The notes beneath the pieces were generated by a model. The model had not been told where the DNA came from, ran no database searches, and saw nothing but the letters and a program-made list of their open reading frames with translations. A stretch of 59,688 nucleotides of DNA from Desulfobulbus elongatus DSM 2908 (GTDB taxonomy: Bacteria; Desulfobacterota; Desulfobulbia; Desulfobulbales; Desulfobulbaceae), in the NCBI RefSeq assembly GCF_000621145.1, contig NZ_JHZB01000024.1, positions 1 through 59,688 of the forward strand. Reading direction: 5' to 3'. Every line of letters starts with the position of its first letter. Position 1 is the stretch's first letter. Shown here in pieces: positions 1-9,226 of the stretch. A program made the translations under genes and the position numbers.

Positions 1-415
1 ACTATGTAGGGACCCGGGCAACTGTGTCTGGTAACAGCGCAGTTGGAGCCCCGGTTACCAAATCCATGAGCCGTAATGCAAATGAACCTGATTCGGCCTC
101 GTAAATTCCATGGGAGCGGCCAGCCTGCCCGAAATGGTGAAGCCCGCACATGCCGTGAAGCAACCGACGTTTGCAGCGGCATGGCTCTCCGGGGTGTTTG
201 AGGACGGCACGTGGGGAAAGATCAGCCAGGAACCTGGGAGGCCCGTCGTCCTGAGAGTCGTACTCTGACAGCTCAGAGGGAATACATAACCTTGATGCTG
301 GGACGGCGGGAGTCGGAGAGGCCCATAGTAATGATGAAGCGGGGTAACGCCCGTGGAGTGAAGGGGCCTTACTGTTGTCATGCTTTGTACTTGGAAGAGG
401 AGATCCGCTTGTCTG

Positions 416-1771
416 ATGAAGACCACTACGGAAGAGAAAGCCCTGTTGTTGCCCCCTGCATTTGAGGAAAACTGGCAAGGGTTTCCCGAACCTCTCTTCA
501 TACTGAGGAAGAAGCTGTACATCAAAGCGAAGCGGGAGCCGAAGTTTCGGTTTTATGCATTGTATGACCGAATCTATCGGCAGGACGTGCTTGCGGCGGC
601 CTGGGCTCTGGTGGTCCGTAACGGGGGCGCACCAGGTGTGGACGGAGTGAGTATCGGCGAGATACGAACTGCTCCCAATGGCGAACGCGTGTTTCTTGAA
701 GAGATTCAAAAGGCCCTGAAAGAGAAGCGCTACAAACCGCAGGCGGTACGGCGGGTGATGATCCCCAAAGCGAATGGCGGGGAGCGCCCTTTGGGCATTC
801 CAACGATTCGCGACCGAGTGGTCCAGACGGCAGCAAAGCTGATTTTGGAGCCGATCTTTGAGGCCGATTTCCTGGAGAGTTCCTATGGATTCCGTCCGAA
901 ACGATCTGCCCATGATGCATTGGCGGCCATCAAAGGGCTGGTCAGCAAAGGGAATACCGCCGTTTATGATGCTGACCTGAAGGCCTACTTCGACACGATT
1001 CCGCACGATAAGTTGCTGGCATGCGTCGAAATGCGGGTGTCCGACCGGAGTGTTCTCCGATTGATCCGCATGTGGTTGAAGGCACCGATTCAAGAATCCA
1101 GTGGCTCGAGCAATCTGCCACAGGGGAAACGCAAAGAGGGAACGCCACAAGGGGGAGTCATCTCTCCTCTGCTTGCGAACCTGTACCTGCATTGGCTTGA
1201 AAAGAGGTTCTTCGCACTGGATGGCCCAGCCTGGTTTGCCAGGGCGCATATCATCCGCTATGCGGATGATTTCGTCATTCTGGCGAAATTCATCGGGCCT
1301 CGCCTTGTCCGTTGGGTCGAGGATACGGTGGAAGGGTGGCTGGGGTTGACGATCAATCGTGACAAAACCAGCATCCGTAATCTTGGGCGAGACGGGGAAA
1401 GCTTTGACTTTCTGGGCTATACCTTCCGCTATAAAACGGGTTTGTATGATGAAACGAAGAGGTATCTCAGCGTTGAACCGAGCAGGAAGGCTTGTGCCCG
1501 AGAGCGTGAGGCCCTTCGCGGATTGATCAATGCCCAGAGGACGTATGTCCCGATAGCGGAGTTGGTGACCAGGGTCAACAGGCAGGTGAAAGGATGGGGT
1601 ACCTATTTTGGTCGCTTCCATCAGGGGGCGCGGTTTCAAGGCCTCAACTATTTTCTGCGTCACCGGTTGGTTAAGCATCTGAAACGTAGGAGCCAGCGTC
1701 CTGTTCGTCCACCGAATGGGATGACATGGTACGGATTTCTCTATAAGCACTTGGGGCTGATCCGACTGTGA
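416..1771 (+). CDS. ltrA: Group II intron reverse transcriptase/maturase
   Basis: Encodes the intron protein that helps the RNA splice and copies it into new sites by target-primed reverse transcription. The fingers-palm region shows [44 protein letters not shown] and the catalytic YADD box ([11 protein letters not shown]). A maturase/thumb region follows ([15 protein letters not shown]). The protein stops soon after this, at about 450 residues, with no HNH endonuclease domain, so it belongs to the endonuclease-lacking type. I chose ATG 416 because GGAG lies upstream and the reading frame before it has no family sequence. Another in-frame start at 380 is possible. The gene sits in the domain IV position of the intron, ahead of domain V. 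Confidence 0.9.
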   Translation: MKTTTEEKALLLPPAFEENWQGFPEPLFILRKKLYIKAKREPKFRFYALYDRIYRQDVLAAAWALVVRNGGAPGVDGVSIGEIRTAPNGERVFLEEIQKALKEKRYKPQAVRRVMIPKANGGERPLGIPTIRDRVVQTAAKLILEPIFEADFLESSYGFRPKRSAHDALAAIKGLVSKGNTAVYDADLKAYFDTIPHDKLLACVEMRVSDRSVLRLIRMWLKAPIQESSGSSNLPQGKRKEGTPQGGVISPLLANLYLHWLEKRFFALDGPAWFARAHIIRYADDFVILAKFIGPRLVRWVEDTVEGWLGLTINRDKTSIRNLGRDGESFDFLGYTFRYKTGLYDETKRYLSVEPSRKACAREREALRGLINAQRTYVPIAELVTRVNRQVKGWGTYFGRFHQGARFQGLNYFLRHRLVKHLKRRSQRPVRPPNGMTWYGFLYKHLGLIRL

Positions 1772-1815
1772 ATATTGGCTCCCCCCGCGATAGTGTTGAT
1801 GTGAAGAGAGCAGGT

Positions 1816-1848
1816 AAGCCGGATGCGGGAAAATCGCACGTCCGGTTT
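1816..1848 (+). ncRNA. Group II intron domain V hairpin
   Basis: The segment begins AAGCCGGATGCGG, has a GAAA-type loop region and closes with TCGCACGTCCGGTTT. This is the conserved catalytic domain V of group II introns, with the AGC catalytic triad at 1817-1819. It lies 44 bases after the reverse transcriptase stop codon, the usual arrangement. Confidence 0.85.
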
Positions 1849-1964
1849 GACGAGGGGGCGCTGATGGAGCAAGCGACTTTTCAGACGCGTAGTAGCCGCG
1901 TGCGGCGGGGCGCCTGTATAAGGTCTGAAAAGTGTTGTTCATTAGCGCTCTACTCTACACTTGC

Positions 1965-3430
1965 TTTAACGTGCCGTTATTAGGTTTGTTACGTGGGTCA
2001 ATCTTTTTCCTGTCTGCAGCATATCAACGGCAAAGCCCATGGCAGCATCAACAATGGCGAGGACTGCATCTTCGACAACGACGCCGGCAGCCCTGACTTT
2101 GTCCAATGCCAAGCTCAGGAGCCGCTGCATGGCCCCAACCAGGCTCAGATCCCGTTGCTCTTCGCTGCAGGCGTAAAAGAGCGAGCCAAGGGTACGGGGA
2201 TCATCATGACAGCGTTGCTCGAAGGCCAGGAAGACATAACGGCTCATGACAATGGTGACATGGCCGATGATCCCGTCAAAATCCCGCAGTTGGGTCTCCC
2301 GTTCGAGGTTGAGGTAGTGTTTCGTCATCTTGAAGAACACCTCGATATCCCACCGCTTGCCGTAGATGCGGACGATTTCCTCGTCGGCCAGATCGATCTT
2401 GGTGGAGAGGATGGCCAGCCACTGGCGTTTATGGCGGTGACGGATAAAAACGATCCTGACCTTCTGTTCCTTTTTGGTTGCCACTGTCACGCTGGCCAGA
2501 ATCCTGGCCTTACCCGGCCGCTTCTTCAGCTTGGTGAACAGCCGGCGCAGCGTCAGCCATTGTCCCTGATGCTGGTAAAACACCTTGGGCATGTCCTTGC
2601 CCATGCAGATCACCGGCAGATGCCTGCCCAGGGTGGCGAGCAGGGCGGGGAACGCAAACCAGCTGTCCATCAGGAGGTAGTCGGCCCGAATGCCCCGCGC
2701 CAGCACCCGTTTCACCATGGTTTCCAGGTGCTGGGTGGATTTGGCCATGGCCTCCAGTCTGCGTTTGTAGCCGCAGCACCGCTTGTCCACCTTTTTCCTG
2801 ATCCCTTGCAGCCGCTTGCTTGCCTTGGCCGAGGAGCAGAGGATGAAATCAAGCGGGAGGAAACTCACCCCATCCGACCAGCCCAGGGTCATGAGCTTGA
2901 ATCCCTTCAAGCTCCGATTAGCGTTGTGGTCGTGCACCCAGGCGAGCAACTCAACAACCTTGGAACGGGACCGGTCATAGGTGCTGTCATCGATAATCAA
3001 TACCTTCTCCCGCTGCTCGCTGGTCAGCACGTCCATGAACCGGACCACCACCGTCACCAGGCCCAGCAGAAATGTTCGCCAGTTGTACCGGGGATTCTTC
3101 AGGAACTCGTAGGCACTGTCCTTCTGGAAGCCCAACTCCCGGTTCTGGACTATGCCTCGGGAAAAGTTGAACCCGCCAAACGGCAAAACAAAGATGGCAG
3201 TGAACACCGCCAGGGGCTTTGCTCCCCGCAATTTGCGGATACCGCTGCCAGCCAGCAGGGTGCCGACCTTGAAGTCGTCCAGAAAGGAAGAAATCCGGTC
3301 ATGCAGTCGTTTTGCCTCTTGTTGCTCCTGGTAGTATTGAGTATGGTCCATTTGAGCCTTTTCTTTTTGATATCATTAATGATTTTCGCAAATCCAATGT
3401 ATCGGAAAGCAAAAGGCTTTTCACGTTAAA
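1965..3430 (-). mobile_element. IS4-type insertion sequence
   Basis: The element consists of one transposase gene bounded by short inverted ends: TTTAACGTG at 1965-1973 and CACGTTAAA at 3422-3430. The transposase stop codon lies inside the left terminal repeat. Beyond these 9 bp the ends diverge, so the exact tips are uncertain. I found no target-site duplication; the left flank is the group II intron and the right flank is ATGATATTATT. Base composition is lower in GC than the neighbouring chromosome, consistent with transfer. Confidence 0.75.
1966..3351 (-). CDS. IS4-family transposase
   Basis: Encodes a 461-residue DDE transposase that would cut and join the element's ends. The first catalytic aspartate region is VLIIDDSTYDRSRSK (about residue 117). 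A second lies in LLMDSWFAFPALL (about 227). The YREK signature of the IS4 family is visible near the C-terminus as IVRIYGKRWDIEVFFKMTKHYL. The frame is intact and spans the whole element, so it may be functional. The ATG is close to the right terminal repeat. The gene is transcribed against its neighbours, which start 145 bp away. Confidence 0.9.
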   Translation of the reverse strand: MDHTQYYQEQQEAKRLHDRISSFLDDFKVGTLLAGSGIRKLRGAKPLAVFTAIFVLPFGGFNFSRGIVQNRELGFQKDSAYEFLKNPRYNWRTFLLGLVTVVVRFMDVLTSEQREKVLIIDDSTYDRSRSKVVELLAWVHDHNANRSLKGFKLMTLGWSDGVSFLPLDFILCSSAKASKRLQGIRKKVDKRCCGYKRRLEAMAKSTQHLETMVKRVLARGIRADYLLMDSWFAFPALLATLGRHLPVICMGKDMPKVFYQHQGQWLTLRRLFTKLKKRPGKARILASVTVATKKEQKVRIVFIRHRHKRQWLAILSTKIDLADEEIVRIYGKRWDIEVFFKMTKHYLNLERETQLRDFDGIIGHVTIVMSRYVFLAFEQRCHDDPRTLGSLFYACSEEQRDLSLVGAMQRLLSLALDKVRAAGVVVEDAVLAIVDAAMGFAVDMLQTGKRLTHVTNLITAR

Positions 3431-3496
3431 ATGATATTATTCCAAGAGGTTGGCTTTCGATCCTTTCGTGGCAAGACCAACCCCTAAACTTGAGCC

Positions 3497-3931
3497 ATGA
3501 ATGAAGAAAGACAACAACCATTCCAGGTGAGCGATATCTTCGCCTGCACCTGCTGCGGTTTTTGCTGTCACGGCGAAACCACGGTGTCCCTCGACCAGCA
3601 AGACCAGGAACGGATGATCGCAGCCCTGAGGATGAGCCGCGAGGAGGTGGCCGAGCGCTATTGGCGGATCACCGGTTCGGTGGTGCAGATGCAGGTCCGT
3701 GACGGGCACTGCATCTTCTACCATGCGGAGCGCGGCTGCACCGTGCATGAAGGCCGCCCCTGGCGATGCCGGCAATGGCCGCTCCATCCGAGCATGCTGG
3801 CCGACGAGGACAACTACCGGACAATCACCGCCTCCTGCCCAGGATTCGTCCAAGGGATGGAATACGTCGACTTCTGCCGGATATTCCGGGCATTGCAGGC
3901 CCAGGGCGATGCGGAGAAATTCGCGGCATGA
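3497..3931 (+). CDS. YkgJ-family cysteine-cluster protein
   Basis: A 144-residue cytoplasmic protein of the YkgJ zinc/iron-chelating family, whose biochemical role is not well defined. The N-terminus holds the family cluster FACTCCGFCCHGE (about residues 15-27). Further conserved cysteines follow in DGHCIFYHAERGCTVHEGRPWRCRQWP and ASCPGF, consistent with binding a metal or Fe-S centre. Its stop overlaps the ATG of rlmH by 4 bp, so the two are probably co-translated. The ribosome-binding site before the ATG is weak. It lies just outside the IS element, so its native promoter may have been displaced. Confidence 0.85.
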   Translation: MNEERQQPFQVSDIFACTCCGFCCHGETTVSLDQQDQERMIAALRMSREEVAERYWRITGSVVQMQVRDGHCIFYHAERGCTVHEGRPWRCRQWPLHPSMLADEDNYRTITASCPGFVQGMEYVDFCRIFRALQAQGDAEKFAA

Positions 3932-4395
3932 AACTGCTCATCCCCCTGGTCGGCAAAACCAGGGAGCCGTACCTCGATGCCGGCATCCGCGACTATGCCA
4001 ACCGGCTCGGCCGCTTCATTCCGGTGGCCCTGCCGGTACTGCGGGAGCGGCATGGCCGCCGCGATGCGGACGAGGTGATCAAGGCGGCCGAGGCAGCGCA
4101 GCTCCTGGAACAGGCCGCCGCAGCCGGTTTGTGCGTGGCGCTCGATCCGGGTGGAACATCGCTTGATTCCGAGGAGTTGGCCGTTTTGCTGACCCGGTGG
4201 GAGGAACGGGGAATTGCGACCATTTGTTTCCTGATCGGCGGGCATCTGGGCCTGCATGATTCGGTGCTGACTAGGGCCGACCTGGTGGTGTCGCTCTCAA
4301 GGCTGACCTTCACCCACGAGATGACCCGGCTGATCCTGCTGGAGCAGTTGTACCGGGCCTGCACCATCAGGGCCGGGCAAAAGTATCACAAATAG
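3928..4395 (+). CDS. rlmH: 23S rRNA (pseudouridine1915-N3)-methyltransferase RlmH
   Basis: RlmH methylates pseudouridine 1915 in helix 69 of 23S rRNA using S-adenosylmethionine. The 155-residue length is normal for this SPOUT-family enzyme. The knotted SAM-binding region is seen as LDPGGTSLDSEELAVLL, FLIGGHLGLHDSVL and the C-terminal LSRLTFTHEMTRLILLEQLYRA followed by GQKYHK, all family hallmarks. The start codon overlaps the stop of the YkgJ-like gene. In many deltaproteobacteria rlmH sits in small mixed housekeeping operons like this one. Confidence 0.95.
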   Translation: MKLLIPLVGKTREPYLDAGIRDYANRLGRFIPVALPVLRERHGRRDADEVIKAAEAAQLLEQAAAAGLCVALDPGGTSLDSEELAVLLTRWEERGIATICFLIGGHLGLHDSVLTRADLVVSLSRLTFTHEMTRLILLEQLYRACTIRAGQKYHK

Positions 4396-4538
4396 CCGCG
4401 GCGGTCTGGTTGTTCCCATGGAGCCGCATTGCCGGGGCGCGGGTGCCGGTGGCGCTTTCTGCACTTTCGGCTTCATAATGGGCCCGGCCTGTGGTAGAGA
4501 AGGGCGGCCAGGGATACAACGTGGGATATGACCATCGA

Positions 4539-5066
4539 ATGATGAGCTCAGAGCACGACGGACAACACGGCGAGATACGGGGCGAGGCCGGGACGCTGGT
4601 GCTGACCTGCGCCGAGCCTGAGGACCTTGCCCCCCTAGCTGCTGCCCTGGCCGAGGTGCTGGCTCCCGGAGACGTGCTGCTGCTGTCGGGAGACCTCGGG
4701 GCCGGCAAGACCACCCTGATGCAGGCGCTCGCCCGGGCTCTCGATGTCGGTGACGACCAGTACGTGTCCAGTCCGTCGTTCGCGCTGGTGCACGAGTACA
4801 CGGGCCGGCTGCCGATGGTGCACATGGATCTGTACCGGCTCGACCGCCAGGAGGATGTCGAGGATGTCGGTCTGCTTGATTTTTTCGACCGGCCGGGCGT
4901 CTGCGTGGTCGAATGGCCGGAGTTGCTCGGTACGCTAGCCCCGACCGAGCGGCTGGAGATCCGGATCGAGCAGGAACCGCCCGCGGCCAGACGGTTGACG
5001 CTCGTGCCGCAGGGGATGTCGTGGCGGCAGCGGCTGGACCGCGTGGCCGCACGTTTGGCCGCATGA
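4539..5066 (+). CDS. tsaE: tRNA t6A biosynthesis ATPase TsaE
   Basis: TsaE is the ATPase partner of TsaB and TsaD in making threonylcarbamoyladenosine at tRNA position 37. The P-loop is GDLGAGKTTLMQ (about residue 51). Family features SSPSFALVHEY, HMDLYRL and VVEWPELLG follow in the expected order. I place the start at ATG 4539 (followed by a second ATG at 4542) because earlier in-frame codons give an unusual N-terminal extension. No strong Shine-Dalgarno sequence is visible. It lies between rlmH and the YcaO gene with a 77-bp gap to the latter. Confidence 0.92.
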   Translation: MMSSEHDGQHGEIRGEAGTLVLTCAEPEDLAPLAAALAEVLAPGDVLLLSGDLGAGKTTLMQALARALDVGDDQYVSSPSFALVHEYTGRLPMVHMDLYRLDRQEDVEDVGLLDFFDRPGVCVVEWPELLGTLAPTERLEIRIEQEPPAARRLTLVPQGMSWRQRLDRVAARLAA

Positions 5067-5143
5067 CATCGGAGAAGAGCAAGCGGGAAGACAGGCGGCA
5101 AGGAACGGAGATTGTTCCACCGTTTTTTTATAGGACAGGAGTT

Positions 5144-6910
5144 ATGCAGAAGAAGATCATCGCCTTGGGGCCATGCCCGAAACACTACACTTACGATCAG
5201 GACAAGGCCTGCACCCCTGAGGAGACCGTGGCCCGATTCCAGAACCGGCTGCGGGCCAGCCGTCTCGACGTGCTCAAGGAGATCCGGCGTATCGACAACG
5301 GCCGGCTCGACATTCCCGTGTATTTTTCCATGTGCGGCGAGGATGCGTTGCGGATCATCGGCAACAAGAAACAGATGGGCAAGGGCTCGACTCCCGAGCA
5401 GTCGCGGGCCAGCGCCTGCATGGAGTTGGGGGAGCGGTTCAGCTTTTTCAGTTTTCTCCGCGAGGCGGACAATTTCCTCATCGGCGACTACGCTGCCATG
5501 GAATCGGAGGGGTATCCGGTTTTGCCGATCGAGTCTTTGTTGCAGTCGGTGCACGACGCCTCGCTGCCGCCCGAACGGTTGCGGCAACTGCTGGCCGGTC
5601 TGCCCCTGCGCTGGACCTGGGCCCTGCGGCTGGCCGACGCCACCCCGCTTTTGGTGCCCTTTTCCTGGTTTTATGCCATCAACGAATTCAACGGACCGTC
5701 GGCCGGCAATACCTACGAGGAGGCGGTGCTGCAGGGCATCAGTGAGGTGGTGGAGCGCCATGTCTGCGCCCTGATCACCCGCGACCGGATCGTGACCCCG
5801 GCCATCGATCCCGCCTCGATCGCCGATCCGGTGGCCCAGGAGTTGCTGGCCAAGTTCCGCCGCAACGGCATCGAGGTTCATCTCCGCGATTTCTCCCTCG
5901 ACACCGGTATCCCCACCGTCGGTGCCCTGGCTTGGGACCCGGCCACTTTTCCCCGGTTGAGCGAGATCGTCTACACCGCCGGCACCACGCCCGGCGCCAC
6001 CAAGGCCCTGATCCGCGCCCTCACCGAGGTGGCGCAACTGGCCGGCGATTTCAACAGCGGCTCCAACTACGTGGCCAGCGGCCTGCCCAAACCGCTCAGC
6101 CTGGACGAGGTCGACTATGTGGTGGCAAGCGACCGCACCATCGGCCTGAATGAGATGGCCGATCTCCAGGATGACGACATCTTTCGGGAGGTGAACAACT
6201 GCGTGGCCGCGCTCCGCCGCCAGAACCTGGACGTGCTGGTGGTCGACACCACCCATCCGGAACTGGGCATCCCGGCGGTGTACACCATCATCCCCGGCGC
6301 CCATTTCCGCGAACGGGCCATGGGCGGCAACGCGGCCCTGTTCGCCGCCAAGCTGGCGGCCGACCTCCTCGCAGGCGAGGAGCTGGACGCCAAGCTGGCC
6401 GCCATGCAGGCGGTGCTGCCGGATGCCTACTATCTCCATTTCTACCGGGGCCGCCACCTGTACGAACAGGGAAGGGCGGACGCGGCCCTGGCCTGCTTCG
6501 ACCAGGCCATGGGTTTGCAGCCGGCGCCGGAAGATCTGCCCTACCTCTACTCGTACCAGGGCTCCTGCCTGCGCGACCTCGCCCGGTACGACGAGGCCAT
6601 CGCGGTGCTCAGGCAGGGGCTGGACTGCGACGAGGAGCGGCCGGACATTCACAACACCCTGGGGGTCTGCTGCTACAAGACCGGCCGCCATGGCGAGGCG
6701 GTCCATGCATTTCGCCGGGCGACCGAGCTCAATCCGGCCTCGGCCATCGACTATGCCAACCTTGCCCTCAACCTGGAGCAACTGGGCGAACGCGAGGCGG
6801 CCATCGCCAACTATGAGATCGCCCTGAGCCAGGATGCGACCATCGGCTTTGCCATGGAGCGGCTGGCCGGTCTGCTGGCCGCAGTAGATGCCGGAGGAAA
6901 GATGTCGTGA
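5144..6910 (+). CDS. YcaO-domain protein with C-terminal TPR repeats
   Basis: The first 415 residues or so form a YcaO domain, the ATP-using fold that phosphorylates backbone amides and drives azoline or thioamide formation. In E. coli, YcaO itself is linked to methylthiolation of ribosomal protein S12. ATP-site-like segments include GSTPEQSRASACMELGERFS, TYEEAVLQGISEVVERH and TTPGATKALIRALTEVAQLAG. The last 165 residues are tetratricopeptide repeats (YLHFYRGRHLYEQGR, YLYSYQGSCLRDLARYDEA, DIHNTLGVCCYKTGRHGEA, AIDYANLALNLEQLGEREA), suited to protein binding. ATG 5144 is preceded by TAGGA and AGGAG. No peptide substrate gene is visible nearby, which argues for a housekeeping role rather than natural-product synthesis. 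Its stop overlaps the waaF GTG. Confidence 0.88.
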   Translation: MQKKIIALGPCPKHYTYDQDKACTPEETVARFQNRLRASRLDVLKEIRRIDNGRLDIPVYFSMCGEDALRIIGNKKQMGKGSTPEQSRASACMELGERFSFFSFLREADNFLIGDYAAMESEGYPVLPIESLLQSVHDASLPPERLRQLLAGLPLRWTWALRLADATPLLVPFSWFYAINEFNGPSAGNTYEEAVLQGISEVVERHVCALITRDRIVTPAIDPASIADPVAQELLAKFRRNGIEVHLRDFSLDTGIPTVGALAWDPATFPRLSEIVYTAGTTPGATKALIRALTEVAQLAGDFNSGSNYVASGLPKPLSLDEVDYVVASDRTIGLNEMADLQDDDIFREVNNCVAALRRQNLDVLVVDTTHPELGIPAVYTIIPGAHFRERAMGGNAALFAAKLAADLLAGEELDAKLAAMQAVLPDAYYLHFYRGRHLYEQGRADAALACFDQAMGLQPAPEDLPYLYSYQGSCLRDLARYDEAIAVLRQGLDCDEERPDIHNTLGVCCYKTGRHGEAVHAFRRATELNPASAIDYANLALNLEQLGEREAAIANYEIALSQDATIGFAMERLAGLLAAVDAGGKMS

Positions 6911-7971
6911 AGCCCTGGCCGCAGCATCCGCAAAAGATTCTGGTCCGCTCGACCAACTGGATCGGCGATGGGGTGATGACCACGCCGGCGGTGCGCAGCA
7001 TCCGCGAGAATTTTCCGGAGAGCGAGATCGCCATGCTGGTCCATCCCTGGGTGGGCGATGTGTTCCGCTACAGCCCTCGGGTGGACCGGCTGATCCTCTA
7101 CGACAAGAAGGGACGCCACCAGGGGGTGAAGGGCATGCTGCAATTGGCGGGCGAACTGCGCCAGGAGCAGTTCGACTGCGCCATCCTCCTGCAGAACGCC
7201 TTTGAGGCGGCCCTGATCACCATGCTGGCCGGCATTCCGGTGCGTGGCGGTTACACCACCGACGGCCGCGGTCTGCTGCTTACCCATGGAGTTCATAAAA
7301 TCAACGAGTTGAATAAAAAACATGAGGTAAATTATTACCAGCGGATCCTGCTCGGCCTGGGGTTGCAGACCGGGGGAAACGAACTGGAGCTGTTCATCCC
7401 CGGCGAGGAGGTCGATGCGGCCAAACACCGGATCAGCGAACTCACCGGCACGCAGACGGGCAGCATGCCGGTGATCGGCTTCAATCCCGGCGCGGCCTTT
7501 GGCCCGGCCAAACGATGGCCGGCGGACAAATTCGGCGAATTGGCCCGCATACTCTGCCGCCGGAGCGGCTGCCGCATCCTGATTTTCGGCAGCATGGCCG
7601 ACCGCGAGACCGCCGTGGCGGTCAAGGGGTTTGCCGGCGCCGAGGCGGCCGCGCGGATGATCGACCTCACCGGTGCCACCAGCCTGATCGAAGCCATGGC
7701 CCTGATCGGCGAGTGCGATGCCTTTGTCACCAACGATTCCGGCCTGATGCACGTGGCCGCGGCCCTGCACACGCCGCTGGTGGCCATTTTCGGCTCCACC
7801 GACCACATCGCCACCGGGCCGCTTGCGGACAACGCGGTGGTGATCCGCAAGCCGCTGCCGTGCAGTCCCTGCAAGAAAAGCCAGTGCCCGGAAAAGCACT
7901 TCCGCTGCATGAAGCTGATCGACAGCGACGAGGTCGGCCGGGCCGTTCTGCGCATCCTGGAGGAGGCGTGA
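6907..7971 (+). CDS. waaF: ADP-heptose:LPS heptosyltransferase II
   Basis: A GT9-family glycosyltransferase that adds the second heptose to the LPS inner core from ADP-heptose. The start resembles WaaF closely (ILVRSTNWIGDGVMTTPAVRSIRENFP). The nucleotide-sugar region GFNPGAAFGPAKRWPADKF and the C-terminal FVTNDSGLMHVAAALHTPLVAIFGSTD are typical. A cysteine-rich tail (PCSPCKKSQCPEKHFRC) is also common in this family. Translation starts at GTG, overlapping the YcaO stop. The gene overlaps gmhB by 1 base, so the two LPS genes are coupled. It shows the host is Gram-negative. Confidence 0.93.
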   Translation: MKPWPQHPQKILVRSTNWIGDGVMTTPAVRSIRENFPESEIAMLVHPWVGDVFRYSPRVDRLILYDKKGRHQGVKGMLQLAGELRQEQFDCAILLQNAFEAALITMLAGIPVRGGYTTDGRGLLLTHGVHKINELNKKHEVNYYQRILLGLGLQTGGNELELFIPGEEVDAAKHRISELTGTQTGSMPVIGFNPGAAFGPAKRWPADKFGELARILCRRSGCRILIFGSMADRETAVAVKGFAGAEAAARMIDLTGATSLIEAMALIGECDAFVTNDSGLMHVAAALHTPLVAIFGSTDHIATGPLADNAVVIRKPLPCSPCKKSQCPEKHFRCMKLIDSDEVGRAVLRILEEA

Positions 7972-8597
7972 TGGCCGGGCGGCAGGAGGAACGGCAGCGC
8001 CGCCTGCGGCCGGCCATCTTCCTCGACCGGGACGGCACCATCAACGAGCAGATGGGCTATATCAACCATCTGAGCCGCTTCCACCTGCTGCCGGGGGTGG
8101 GCGAGGCGATCCGCCGCCTCAACGAGCACGATTTGCCGGTGGTGGTGGTCACCAATCAGTCGGGCCTTGCCCGTGGCTACTTTCCCGAATCGCTGCTCGA
8201 TGCAGTTCACGCGGAAATGCATCGCCTGCTGGCCCTGGCCGGTGCCCGGCTCGACGGACTGTACGTGTGCCCGCACCATCCCGAGGCCAAGGACGAGCGC
8301 TATCGTTTGAACTGTTCCTGCCGCAAGCCCAAGGCCGGCCTGCTCGAACAGGCGGCCCGCGAACTGGGGCTCGATCTCGCCCGTTCCTACATGGTCGGCG
8401 ATCGCTGGTCGGACCTGCGCTGCGGCGCTGCCGTCGGGGCGACCTCCCTGCTGGTGCTGACCGGCTATGGTCGGGGCGATCTTTGCTATATCGGTCCCGG
8501 CCAGGCGATCCAGCCCGCCCATGTGGCCGAGGATCTCGCCGCGGCCGTGCAGTGGATTCTCGAACGGGAGCGCCGGCGCACGGCACAAACCATGTGA
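7971..8597 (+). CDS. gmhB: D-glycero-beta-D-manno-heptose-1,7-bisphosphate 7-phosphatase
   Basis: GmhB removes the C7 phosphate in ADP-heptose synthesis, feeding the WaaF enzyme encoded just upstream. It is a HAD phosphatase: motif I is FLDRDGTINEQMGY, motif II is VVTNQSGLARG, and motif III/IV is CRKPKAGLL with MVGDRWSDLRCG. The zinc-binding loop typical of GmhB is present (CPHHPEAKDERYRLNCSC). The 208-residue length is slightly above the family norm. The ATG overlaps the last base of the waaF stop and is preceded by AGGAGG. Confidence 0.93.
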   Translation: MAGRQEERQRRLRPAIFLDRDGTINEQMGYINHLSRFHLLPGVGEAIRRLNEHDLPVVVVTNQSGLARGYFPESLLDAVHAEMHRLLALAGARLDGLYVCPHHPEAKDERYRLNCSCRKPKAGLLEQAARELGLDLARSYMVGDRWSDLRCGAAVGATSLLVLTGYGRGDLCYIGPGQAIQPAHVAEDLAAAVQWILERERRRTAQTM

Positions 8598-8629
8598 GTT
8601 TTCTCTAACTTCTTGTCAAGGAGGGGAGT

Positions 8630-9226
8630 ATGACAACACGACTGCACCAACTGGTGGCCATTTTTTCACTTCTGGTTCTGGTGTCCGGCTGCGGCTACAA
8701 CGCCTTGCAGAGCAAGGAAGAGGCGGTGTTCAAGGCCTGGGGCGATATCGAGTCCAACCTGCAGCGCCGGGCCGATCTGATCCCCAACCTGGTGGCAACC
8801 GTCAAGGGGTATGCCAGCCATGAGCGGGAGACCCTGGAGGCGGTGATCAATGCCCGCGCCAAGGCCACATCCATTCAGCTGTCCACCAAGGATCTGGGGA
8901 ATGCGGCGGCCATGCAGCAGTTCCAGGAGGCACAGGGGAGCGTGGGTTCCGCCCTGGCCCGGTTGATGGTGGTGGCGGAACAGTATCCGGATCTCAAGGC
9001 CAACCAGAACTTCCTCGACCTGCAGAACCAGCTCGAAGGCACGGAAAACCGGATCAACGTGGCCCGCCAGCGCTACAATCAGGCGGTGGAAGTTTTCAAC
9101 AGCGCCATCCGCGCCTTTCCCGAGAGCCTGACCAACCGCCTGCTCCTCCATCTGGAGCGCAAGGAGTATTACAAGGCCGCTCCTGAGGCCAGGGAAGTGC
9201 CCAAGGTCGATTTCCAGACCCGGTGA
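8630..9226 (+). CDS. lemA: LemA-family lipoprotein
   Basis: A 198-residue LemA-family protein, a coiled, largely helical envelope protein of unclear function. The N-terminus is a hydrophobic signal ending in VLVSGC, a lipobox, so it is probably a lipoprotein. The family core follows: [26 protein letters not shown], then [19 protein letters not shown] and FPESL. A strong AAGGAGGGG precedes the ATG. It overlaps the next gene by 4 bp and forms a three-gene operon with two TPM-domain proteins, an association common across bacteria. Confidence 0.92.
   Translation: MTTRLHQLVAIFSLLVLVSGCGYNALQSKEEAVFKAWGDIESNLQRRADLIPNLVATVKGYASHERETLEAVINARAKATSIQLSTKDLGNAAAMQQFQEAQGSVGSALARLMVVAEQYPDLKANQNFLDLQNQLEGTENRINVARQRYNQAVEVFNSAIRAFPESLTNRLLLHLERKEYYKAAPEAREVPKVDFQTR

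Larger units (their letters stand above)
1..1958 (+). mobile_element. Group II intron (5' end at or beyond the window edge)
   Basis: A self-splicing retroelement carrying its own reverse transcriptase/maturase. The 3' part of the ribozyme is readable: a domain V-type hairpin at about 1816-1848, then a domain VI-like stem (GGGGCGCT near 1856 pairing with AGCGCTC at 1944-1950) and the typical ending CTCTAC at about 1953-1958. Inside domain VI is an 11-bp perfect inverted repeat (1876-1886 with 1923-1933). Bases 1-415 upstream of the reverse transcriptase are structured and non-coding, as expected for domains I-IV. I cannot fix the 5' boundary, so the intron may begin before base 1. The 3' end falls about 6 bp from the IS4-type element, so the two mobile elements are nested or abutting. 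Confidence 0.8.

Noticed and set aside
1993-3429. Plus-strand open frame across the IS element
   Set aside because: It mirrors the transposase on the other strand and shows no family motif.
5144-6910. A natural-product cluster centred on the YcaO gene
   Set aside because: There is no precursor peptide, dehydrogenase, protease or exporter nearby; the neighbours are housekeeping and LPS genes.
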